From contig CAKRLG010000029.1 in the NCBI GenBank assembly GCA_934359255.1, forward strand, positions 1 to 23,439: a stretch of 23,439 nt of DNA, in the 5' to 3' direction. Of this stretch, positions 16,176 to 23,439 are shown piece after piece; the first letter of the stretch is position 1, and every line of letters begins with the position of its first letter. A model generated the notes under the pieces. That model ran no database searches and was not told where the DNA came from. It was given only the letters and a program-made list of their open reading frames with translations. Both the position numbers and the translations under genes were made by a program. This DNA is from an uncultured Ruminococcus sp. (GTDB lineage: Bacteria; Bacillota; Clostridia; Lachnospirales; Lachnospiraceae).

Positions 16176-16784
16176 ATGCCATATGTCAAAATAGGAGTTG
16201 CCGGACCGGTAGGTTCGGGAAAAACAGCACTGATCGAGGCGCTGACAAGGAGAATGGCGGAGGAATACAGTATCGGTGTCATCACCAACGATATTTATAC
16301 AAAAGAAGATGCGGAATTTTTGGCGAAAAACAGTGTCATGCCGAGAGAACGGATCATCGGTGTGGAAACCGGTGGCTGTCCCCACACGGCGATCCGGGAA
16401 GACGCGTCCATGAACCTGGAAGCGGTGGATGAAATGATGGAACGGTTCCCGGATATTCAGCTGCTTTTCATTGAGAGTGGAGGAGACAATCTGTCGGCCA
16501 CGTTTTCACCGGAACTGGTGGATGCAACGATCTTTGTCATCGATGTGGCAGAGGGCGATAAGATTCCGCGAAAAGGAGGACCCGGTATCACACGTTCGGA
16601 TCTTCTGGTCATCAATAAGATCGACCTTGCACCGTACGTTGGGGCAGATCTTGGCGTAATGGAACGGGATTCGAAAAAAATGAGGGGAGACCGTCCGTTT
16701 ATCTTTACAAACATCCGTGGAGAAGAACATGTGGATGATGTGATCGCATGGATCAAAAGAAATGTCCTGCTGGAAGGAATGTAA
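16176..16784 (+). CDS. ureG: Urease accessory GTPase UreG
   Basis: This 202-aa SIMIBI-class GTPase has P-loop [12 protein letters not shown] (about residues 10-21), [13 protein letters not shown], the nickel-binding Cys-Pro-His at residues 68-70 ([11 protein letters not shown]), [17 protein letters not shown] and nucleotide-specificity NKIDLAP. GTP hydrolysis drives nickel transfer into UreC. AAAGGAGGAGA precedes ATG 16176. It is full length. The 58-bp spacing to ureD is compatible with the same transcript. Confidence 0.97.
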   Translation: MPYVKIGVAGPVGSGKTALIEALTRRMAEEYSIGVITNDIYTKEDAEFLAKNSVMPRERIIGVETGGCPHTAIREDASMNLEAVDEMMERFPDIQLLFIESGGDNLSATFSPELVDATIFVIDVAEGDKIPRKGGPGITRSDLLVINKIDLAPYVGADLGVMERDSKKMRGDRPFIFTNIRGEEHVDDVIAWIKRNVLLEGM

Positions 16785-16842
16785 AGGCGAAGCAGCGGAT
16801 GACAAAAGGCAGAAAGATACAGGAAAACGAAAGGATACCGAT

Positions 16843-17649
16843 ATGAAAGAAAATCAGTTTGGGAAAGTATCCACCCTTTCCCTGGAGGCAGGAAAGCGGG
16901 AGGGAAAGACCGTTTTATCTGATGTGAGATTTACGGCACCTTATAAAATTATGCAGCCTTTTTTACTGCCGGACGGCGGGATTCAGGTGATGCTTCTTGC
17001 AGCATCGGCGGGAATCATGGAAGGAGACCGTCAGAAGTTTTCTTTTCACATTTTACCCGGGGCAAAGGTGGAGTTTCTGTCCCAGTCCTACGATAAGATT
17101 CATCCGATGGACAGTGGCGACGCAAAACGTGAGACGAAAATATCGGTTGCATCCGGGGGCAGTTTCTGTTTTCATCCGCAGCCGACGATTCCGTTTGCAG
17201 GCTCCGCTTTCGAAAACCGGATGGAGATCGAGCTGGAAGACGAAACAGCAGTTTTTCAGATGTGTGAGATCCTTACCTGTGGACGATATGCAAGAGGAGA
17301 ACGGTTTGCCTACCGGAGCTTTCGCAATTATGTGGAGATCCGCAGAGGTGGACGGCTGATCTACCGGGATAATACCTGGTATGAGCCGGAACTGTTTCCT
17401 ATGGAAGAGACAGGTATGATGGAAGAATTTACCCATCAGGCAAATCTGTTTGTGACAAAACCGAAAGACGGGGAAACTTTCTGTGAAGAGGTGCGGAATC
17501 TCCTGGAAAATGAGCGGAAAAACTGCCAGGGCGGAATCACACGGCTTGCAGAGGGCGATTATGCTGTCAGACTGTTCGGCTGGCGTGGTCAGGTGCTGGA
17601 AGAACTGAGTAATAAAATCCTGGGGTTACTGAGAAAAAATCCCGTTTAA
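16843..17649 (+). CDS. ureD: Urease accessory protein UreD (UreH)
   Basis: This 268-aa urease maturation scaffold carries PYKIMQPFLLPDGGIQVMLL, SAGIMEGDRQKF, LSQSYDKIHPMDSG and PQPTIPFAGSAFENR, the family core. UreD binds apo-urease and recruits UreF and UreG. ATG 16843 (MKENQFGKVSTLSLE) follows AAAGGA. An in-frame start at 16762 would overlap ureG and add a low-complexity leader, so it was rejected. It is the last gene of the urea locus; I see no strong intrinsic terminator between it and the enolase promoter. Confidence 0.93.
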   Translation: MKENQFGKVSTLSLEAGKREGKTVLSDVRFTAPYKIMQPFLLPDGGIQVMLLAASAGIMEGDRQKFSFHILPGAKVEFLSQSYDKIHPMDSGDAKRETKISVASGGSFCFHPQPTIPFAGSAFENRMEIELEDETAVFQMCEILTCGRYARGERFAYRSFRNYVEIRRGGRLIYRDNTWYEPELFPMEETGMMEEFTHQANLFVTKPKDGETFCEEVRNLLENERKNCQGGITRLAEGDYAVRLFGWRGQVLEELSNKILGLLRKNPV

Positions 17650-17654
17650 GCCTA

Positions 17655-19089
<1,435 letters not shown>

Positions 19090-19122
19090 AGGCAGAAAAA
19101 ATGTTGTCTGATCATTAGAGGT

Positions 19123-19160
19123 GGGTGCATCGATTTTTGTAAAAATCGATGCACCCTTTT
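19123..19160 (+). terminator. Intrinsic terminator after enolase
   Basis: A perfect 16-bp inverted repeat (19123-19138 and 19141-19156, GGGTGCATCGATTTTT and its complement) is followed by TTTTCT. It lies 33 bp after the enolase stop and is a strong Rho-independent terminator. The A/T-rich inner stem also makes it plausible as a bidirectional terminator. Confidence 0.9.
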
Positions 19161-19212
19161 CTACGTCAAAAAAGGCTTTTCTGTAAATGAAAAATGTTTC
19201 ATGCGGATGTGT

Positions 19213-19233
19213 CAGAACACGTTCTTTGTTCTG
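19213..19233 (+). promoter_or_regulatory. Inverted repeat upstream of the CHR-transporter promoter
   Basis: CAGAACA (19213-19219) and TGTTCTG (19227-19233) form a perfect 7-bp inverted repeat with a 7-nt spacer, 17 bp before the -35 element at 19251. It could be an operator for an unidentified dimeric regulator; nothing else supports this. Confidence 0.3.
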
Positions 19234-19250
19234 TTGAACTACGGAAGTGA

Positions 19251-19279
19251 TTGTAAAGAAAAAAAGAAACTGCTACAAT
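19251..19279 (+). promoter_or_regulatory. Promoter of the CHR transporter pair
   Basis: TTGTAA (19251-19256), a 17-bp spacer and TACAAT (19274-19279) preceded by TGC form a good extended -10 promoter. The predicted leader before the GTG start at 19332 is about 45 nt. Confidence 0.65.
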
Positions 19280-19331
19280 AAAAGCGTATATTATTGAAAA
19301 GATAGAACAGAAGTAAACCGGGAGGCGGAAT

Positions 19332-19901
19332 GTGAAGGAAAAACAAAAGATACTCAGGAAATTGTTTCTGTCCACACTGTATCTGAGTGCCTTTACCTTT
19401 GGCGGCGGGTATGTGATCGTTACGCTGATGAAAGATAAATTCGTGGACAAATATCACTGGATCGAAGAAAATGAGATGCTGGATCTGATTGCCATTGCAC
19501 AGTCGGCACCGGGAGCAATCGCGGTAAACGGGGCAATCGTGGTTGGCTATAAACTGGCGGGGATCGTGGGGGTGCTGACCGCAATCCTGGGAACGGTACT
19601 GCCGCCGTTTCTCATCATCTCTGTGATCTCGGTTTTTTATCAGATGTTTTGCGATAATTTTATCATCAGTCAGCTTCTGGACGGGATGCAGGCTGGCGTT
19701 GGAGCAGTGATCGCTTCCGTGGTATGGGATATGGCAGCGGGGATCACGAAGAAAAAAGAGTGGACCTCGATTGTGATCATGGCAGCCGCTTTTATCGCTT
19801 CTTATGTGATGGAAATTCCGGTGGTGTATATCGTGCTGATCTGTATCGCGATGGGAGTGATCCGCACGGTACTGGCAGGAAGGGGGAAACGGGAGAAATG
19901 A
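19332..19901 (+). CDS. Chromate (CHR) family transporter, first half
   Basis: This 189-aa membrane protein corresponds to a single CHR domain. It has SAFTFGGGYVIVTLM near the N terminus, AQSAPGAIAVNGAIVVG, and later hydrophobic helices. Short CHR proteins encoded in tandem pairs function as heteromeric transporters in Bacillus, where such pairs export chromate; the natural substrate here is not known. Translation must start at GTG 19332: GGGAGG lies upstream and the nearby ATG is immediately followed by a stop in another frame. Its stop overlaps the next gene (ATGA). Confidence 0.85.
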   Translation: MKEKQKILRKLFLSTLYLSAFTFGGGYVIVTLMKDKFVDKYHWIEENEMLDLIAIAQSAPGAIAVNGAIVVGYKLAGIVGVLTAILGTVLPPFLIISVISVFYQMFCDNFIISQLLDGMQAGVGAVIASVVWDMAAGITKKKEWTSIVIMAAAFIASYVMEIPVVYIVLICIAMGVIRTVLAGRGKREK

Positions 19902-20464
19902 TTTATCTTCAGCTATTTTTCAGTTTCCTTCAGATCGGCATGTTCAGCTTCGGAGGCGGTTATGCCGCGATGCCGTTAATTCGGGAACAGGTGGTGAGCC
20001 GTCACGGATGGCTGGACATGGGAGAATTCACCAATCTGATCACTATTTCCCAGATGACACCGGGTCCCATCGCGATCAATTCCGCAACCTTTGTCGGAAC
20101 CAAGATTGCCGGAATCCCGGGAGCAGTGGTTTCCACGCTTGGGTGCATCCTGCCATCGTGTATTCTGGTAACGCTCCTTGCCTGGTTGTATCTGAAATAT
20201 CAGAAAATGGATCTGTTGCAGGAAGTACTGAAGTCTCTGCGACCGGCTGTCGTGGCAATGATCGCGTCTGCGGGCGTATCGATTCTGGTATCTGCCTTCT
20301 GGAACGGGGCGGATGTCATCGCACTGGCGGACACCCGCTGGGAGATGGAGGGAATCTTTGTGATCTGCCTGATCCTTCTTCGAAAAATAAAATGGAACCC
20401 GGTACTTGTGATGGCACTGGCAGGAGTACTGAAGCTGCTGGCGGCAATTGCGGGAATCGGATAA
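19898..20464 (+). CDS. Chromate (CHR) family transporter, second half
   Basis: This 188-aa membrane protein is homologous in layout to the preceding one. It has GMFSFGGGYAAMPLIREQVV, SQMTPGPIAINSATFVG and SAGVSILVSAFW, the conserved FGGGY and PGP motifs of CHR domains. ATG 19898 overlaps the upstream stop by 4 bp, with GGGAGAA as ribosome site. The two products probably assemble as the two halves of one carrier, as in other short-chain CHR pairs. A longer frame starting at 19724 lies inside the first gene and is rejected. Confidence 0.86.
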   Translation: MIYLQLFFSFLQIGMFSFGGGYAAMPLIREQVVSRHGWLDMGEFTNLITISQMTPGPIAINSATFVGTKIAGIPGAVVSTLGCILPSCILVTLLAWLYLKYQKMDLLQEVLKSLRPAVVAMIASAGVSILVSAFWNGADVIALADTRWEMEGIFVICLILLRKIKWNPVLVMALAGVLKLLAAIAGIG

Positions 20465-20469
20465 AAGGA

Positions 20470-20498
20470 TTTTCTTTTCCTGAAAATTGCGGTATACT
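20470..20498 (+). promoter_or_regulatory. Weak candidate promoter before the 65-aa membrane protein
   Basis: TATACT (20493-20498) is a good -10, but the -35 region at 17-bp spacing (TTTTCT, 20470-20475) is poor. It is the only promoter-like sequence between the CHR pair and the next gene. Confidence 0.3.
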
Positions 20499-20528
20499 GG
20501 AACACAGAAAACATAAAGGAGAACATCT

Positions 20529-20726
20529 ATGGAATTTTGGATTGGTATTATTTTTGATACGATCTGCCTTGCCATTGCCCTTTTCATGGCAATCAATCCG
20601 AAAGGATTTGCAAGAGGCATGAAATATCAGTCGGTACGACAGACAAAAATCTTCCGGATCGTGGGAATCATCGCGGTGATCATTTTGAGCATATCCCTGA
20701 CAAGCCGGGTTCTGACACTGGTATAA
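20529..20726 (+). CDS. Small two-helix membrane protein, unknown function
   Basis: This 65-aa protein has two predicted membrane segments, about residues 3-22 and 43-62, separated by a basic loop (NPKGFARGMKYQSVRQTK). I do not recognise a specific function. It is credible as a gene because AAAGGAG lies 8 nt before ATG 20529 and the hydrophobic/basic layout is protein-like. It ends 4 bp before the permease ATG at 20731, so the two are likely cotranscribed. Confidence 0.7.
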   Translation: MEFWIGIIFDTICLAIALFMAINPKGFARGMKYQSVRQTKIFRIVGIIAVIILSISLTSRVLTLV

Positions 20727-20730
20727 GAAG

Positions 20731-21870
20731 ATGAAGAGAGTAATTGTATATTTTAAAAAAGAAACCGTGCTTTGTGTCGCGGTTTTTCTTGCTGTTATTT
20801 CTATGTTTTTTGTCAAACCGGATCGAGCTTATGCAGAATATATCGATACCAGAGTACTGGCTTTATTGTTTTGTCTGATGACGATCATGGAGGGATTTAA
20901 GAAGACCGGTTTATTTGAACAGATGGCGAATACATTGCTGAAAAAGGTACACACTTTCCGGCAGTTGATGCTGGTTCTGGTGGGGCTTTGTTTTTTCTGC
21001 TCCATGTGGATTACCAATGATGTGGCACTTCTGACTTTTGTGCCCTTTACGATTCTGGTATTACGTATGGCAAAACTGGATCAGCGGATGATTCCGGTGA
21101 TTACTATGGAGACGATAGCTGCCAATCTTGGAAGTATGGCAACTCCGGTGGGCAATCCGCAGAATCTGTATTTGTATTCCGTCTCCGGAATGTCTGCTCT
21201 GTCCTTTGTAAAGGTTATGGGACCTTTGTCACTGGTATCTTTGCTGCTTCTGATCGGTGGCTGTCTGATACAGAAGAATGAAAATATGCAGATAGAACAG
21301 ATCAGGAGAAAAACCCAAAAGAATAAAACAGCTGAAAATCTGATTTTGCTCTTTCTTTTTTGCGTAAGTCTGGCAACGGTTTTACGTGTGCTGTCCTGGC
21401 CAGTGCTTCTGGGAATAACACTTCTGATTTGCCTGTTTCTTTTCGGAAGTGGAAAAGAAGAATTTTTACCACTGAAAATAGATTATAGTCTGCTTCTTAC
21501 TTTTGTTGCTTTTTTTGTATTTATCGGAAATATGGGGAGGATTCCAATTGTAAAAGAACTGCTGATAAAAGTACTGGAAGGACATGAACTTATTCTTGGT
21601 TTTGCTGCCAGTCAGGTCATCAGCAATGTTCCGGCGGCTATTCTGCTTTCCGGATTTACTACAGACTATCCTATGCTTCTCAGGGGAGTGAATATTGGAG
21701 GTTTGGGAACCCTGATCGCGTCCCTGGCAAGTCTGATCTCTTATAAATTTTACGTACAGGAAAGTGAAAAGAATGAAACAGCTGGTACAAAAGGACAGTA
21801 TTTTCGATATTTTACGGTGTGGAATGTAATCTTTGCAATTGTGCTGTTGGCAGTGACCGCTGTAGTATAA
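20731..21870 (+). CDS. ArsB/CitMHS-like (ion transporter superfamily) permease
   Basis: This 379-aa integral membrane protein has about ten hydrophobic segments. Its two re-entrant-like motifs are characteristic of the IT superfamily: CSMWITNDVALLTFVPF with ATPVGNPQNLYLYSVSGMS in the N half, and ASQVISNVPAAILLSGFT in the C half. Relatives include ArsB, NhaD and citrate/anion permeases. The substrate cannot be assigned. ATG 20731 has a poor ribosome site and follows the 65-aa gene by 4 bp, suggesting translational coupling. By eye its codons are more T-rich than its neighbours', possibly reflecting membrane composition or different ancestry. Confidence 0.83.
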   Translation: MKRVIVYFKKETVLCVAVFLAVISMFFVKPDRAYAEYIDTRVLALLFCLMTIMEGFKKTGLFEQMANTLLKKVHTFRQLMLVLVGLCFFCSMWITNDVALLTFVPFTILVLRMAKLDQRMIPVITMETIAANLGSMATPVGNPQNLYLYSVSGMSALSFVKVMGPLSLVSLLLLIGGCLIQKNENMQIEQIRRKTQKNKTAENLILLFLFCVSLATVLRVLSWPVLLGITLLICLFLFGSGKEEFLPLKIDYSLLLTFVAFFVFIGNMGRIPIVKELLIKVLEGHELILGFAASQVISNVPAAILLSGFTTDYPMLLRGVNIGGLGTLIASLASLISYKFYVQESEKNETAGTKGQYFRYFTVWNVIFAIVLLAVTAVV

Positions 21871-22007
21871 TGTATAAGAAAAGTGTGATTGAAGAATATA
21901 GAAAACAGGAAACAAAATAAAAATCGCAGAAACGGATTTTACCCCCGTATTTGTGAAAAGAAGAAATACAAAGGAGAACTGTCATCGAAGCATATTATTA
22001 TAACCAT

Positions 22008-23003
22008 ATGAATAAAACACAACAGTCTGTCTATCATAACATCCTTCAGGGATTCCAGAACATGGCGGACGAGATTCTGATTCCGCGGCTGGAGCCGGAA
22101 GAACTCTACAACGTATTTTTCCAGCTCCGTCTGGATCACCCGGAGATCTTTTGGGCCACCGGATTTCGTTACAAATATTATCAGGATTCTCCGAACCTGA
22201 TTTTTGTGCCGGAATACCTGTTTGAAAAAAATAAAGTAAAAGAACACCAGCGAGCCATGCAGGCGCGAGTAGAAAAACTGGTGCGGCCGGCAAAAGATAA
22301 GTCCGACTGGGAAAAAGAAAAATTCGTCCACGACTTCATCTGCGAGAATGTCCGGTATGACAAATTAAAGAAAGCCTATTCCCATGAGATTATCGGACCG
22401 CTGGGACAGGGTGTGGGTGTCTGCGAGGGGATTGCCAAGGCAGTCAAAGTACTGTGCGATGCCCTGGGACTCTGGTGCATGATCGTTATCTGCGGCAACA
22501 ACCCGGAAAAAGGGATCAAATACCGCCATACCTGGAATATTGTAAAGCTGGGCGGAAAATATTATCACCTGGATGCCACCTTTGACAATTCCCTGAGCCA
22601 CGATGGCATCCGTTATGACTACTTCAATCTGGATGACAAAAATATCTTTCGTGATCACGAACCGCTGATCGCACCGGCTCCACACTGTACGGATGGGGAT
22701 CATTTCTATTATAGAGAAAAGAAACTGTCCTTTACGAAGGAGGAGGATGTGTACAAGCGTGCGTTGCAGACAGCAAAAAAAGGTCGCGTCTTTACCTTTC
22801 ACTGGCGTGGTGGTTATCTCACACGGGAGATTCTCGGGGAACTTCTGGAACTGATCCGGAAAGCCGGAAAAGAAAAACAGAAAAGCGCCCGCATCAGCCT
22901 GAATTGGCCGCAGGCGGTCCTGTGCTTCGATTATGTGGAAGATCAGGGACAGCCGGAAGCGGAGGTCACACTGGAAGAGGCGAACGAAGGGGAACAGGAA
23001 TAA
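22008..23003 (+). CDS. Transglutaminase-like domain protein
   Basis: This 331-aa protein has a transglutaminase-like (papain-fold) core with a visible Cys-His-Asp triad: Cys139 in GVGVCEGIAKA, His174 in RHTWNIVKL and Asp189 in YYHLDATFDNS. It is followed by a family-specific C-terminal part ending in an acidic tail. No signal peptide or membrane segment is seen, so it is probably cytoplasmic, with an unknown substrate (protease, peptide amidase or crosslinker). ATG 22008 lacks a ribosome site. AAAGGAG (21970-21976) is instead spaced 7 nt before an in-frame ATC at 21984, which would add eight residues (xEAYYYNH). The true start is therefore uncertain. Confidence 0.83.
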   Translation: MNKTQQSVYHNILQGFQNMADEILIPRLEPEELYNVFFQLRLDHPEIFWATGFRYKYYQDSPNLIFVPEYLFEKNKVKEHQRAMQARVEKLVRPAKDKSDWEKEKFVHDFICENVRYDKLKKAYSHEIIGPLGQGVGVCEGIAKAVKVLCDALGLWCMIVICGNNPEKGIKYRHTWNIVKLGGKYYHLDATFDNSLSHDGIRYDYFNLDDKNIFRDHEPLIAPAPHCTDGDHFYYREKKLSFTKEEDVYKRALQTAKKGRVFTFHWRGGYLTREILGELLELIRKAGKEKQKSARISLNWPQAVLCFDYVEDQGQPEAEVTLEEANEGEQE

Positions 23004-23065
23004 AAGACATGAAAAATCTAATATTTCGGTTATTCGCAAAAAATAAAAAAATATGAAAATAACTG

Positions 23066-23094
23066 TTGACAAACTATGTATACGGTGGTATCCT
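23066..23094 (+). promoter_or_regulatory. rrn promoter P1
   Basis: TTGACA (23066-23071), a 17-bp spacer and TATCCT (23089-23094), in very AT-rich upstream sequence (23030-23060) that may act as an UP element. It is the first of three tandem promoters leading toward an rRNA operon. Confidence 0.65.
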
Positions 23095-23148
23095 ATCGGA
23101 GTTGCGTCTGAGAGATCTCACAGAGGTCACAGGGCTGGATAAAAGAAA

Positions 23149-23253
23149 TGAAAAAAGTTCTTGACAACAGCTGGTCGGATGTGATAAACTATCAAAGTTG
23201 CTGCGAGAGAGAAACAAAAACAACTTCAAAAAAGTTGAAAAAAGTTCTTGACA
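23149..23253 (+). repeat. 18-bp direct repeat covering two rrn -35 regions
   Basis: TGAAAAAAGTTCTTGACA occurs identically at 23149-23166 and 23236-23253, 87 bp apart. Each copy includes a -35 hexamer and its A-tract. This looks like duplication of a promoter module, or selection for the same A-tract UP element at successive rrn promoters. Confidence 0.8.
23161..23190 (+). promoter_or_regulatory. rrn promoter P2
   Basis: TTGACA (23161-23166) and TAAACT (23185-23190) with an 18-bp spacer, preceded by the A-tract of the 18-bp repeat. It is weaker than the downstream promoter. Confidence 0.55.
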
Positions 23254-23276
23254 GGCAGGAAACGACATGATATAAT
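23248..23276 (+). promoter_or_regulatory. rrn promoter P3 (perfect consensus)
   Basis: TTGACA (23248-23253), a 17-bp spacer and TATAAT (23271-23276), with an extended TGA before the -10 and an A-tract upstream. This is a perfect sigma-A consensus, as expected of a stable-RNA promoter. The predicted start is near 23283. Confidence 0.9.
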
Positions 23277-23282
23277 AGCAAA

Positions 23283-23439
23283 GCTGTTTGAGACAAACGG
23301 CAATGCGAAAAACGATCTTTGATAACTGAACAGTGAAACACATTCCTCGAAAGTTCTTTTTGAAATCATAAAAACGAACGATCGAAAGATCCTTAAAAAA
23401 CAGTAAAAGGGATAAATTAGCCAAGAGTTGATTTTGACC
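23283..23439 (+). other. rRNA operon leader (16S precursor, incomplete)
   Basis: After P3 the sequence contains GATCTTTGATAACTGAACAG, the boxA-like segment that typically precedes 16S genes in Clostridia, and a small GATC-GAAA-GATC hairpin. The mature 16S start (GAGTTTGATCCTGG) is not reached, so the 16S gene should start just beyond the right edge. From 23004 to 23439 there is no protein gene, only these promoters and the leader. Confidence 0.75.

Noticed and set aside
20008..20622. 204-aa plus-strand frame over the second CHR gene
   Set aside because: Low-complexity Gly/Arg/His-rich composition in an alternative frame of a clear membrane protein gene.
21871..22007. Terminator after the permease (AAAATC/GATTTT stem near 21921-21941)
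   Set aside because: The stem is only 6 bp, all but one pair A-T, and not followed by a T-run.

Overview
The window reads as a chromosomal segment of a low-to-medium G+C Firmicute, most likely a gut Lachnospiraceae (Blautia-like; genus is a guess). Supporting this are strong AGGAGG-type ribosome sites, consensus TTGACA-17-TATAAT promoters, a Gram-positive lipoprotein urea-binding protein, an AraC/YesN-type response regulator and a characteristic rrn leader at the right edge. All supported genes lie on the plus strand; long minus-strand reading frames are shadows.

Layout: (1) 301-3302, an omega-amidase-type nitrilase and polyphosphate kinase (ppk1). (2) 3382-17649, a roughly 14-kb urea utilisation locus in the order ureA-ureB-ureC, hybrid histidine kinase, AraC-type response regulator, cytidylate-kinase-like protein, urtA-urtB-urtC-urtD-urtE (urea ABC importer), ureE-ureF-ureG-ureD. 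(3) 17794-19089, enolase with its own promoter and a strong terminator. (4) 19332-20464, a split two-gene CHR-family (chromate) transporter, then a 65-aa membrane protein and an ArsB/CitMHS-like permease. (5) A transglutaminase-like protein. (6) From about 23066, three tandem strong promoters and an rRNA leader; the 16S gene itself should begin just beyond the window.

How it works together: UrtABCDE would import urea at low concentration, UreABC hydrolyses it to ammonia and carbon dioxide, and UreEFGD insert nickel. The two-component system between the catalytic and transport/maturation genes is the obvious candidate local regulator; its signal is unknown. The omega-amidase is another ammonia-releasing enzyme nearby, though with its own promoter.

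Most interesting: the two apparent transcription start regions of the urea locus (before ureA and before the cytidylate-kinase-like gene) share an unusual design. Each has a GGAAAAARCCGGAT box just upstream of the -35, a 17-bp-spaced promoter, and then a strong intrinsic-terminator hairpin within about 0-20 nt of the predicted start, ahead of the first gene. This suggests coordinated activation plus promoter-proximal termination control. An uncharacterised cytidylate-kinase-like protein heads the importer operon, and the ureA 5' UTR carries further small stable hairpins. All regulatory conclusions are inferred from sequence reading only.
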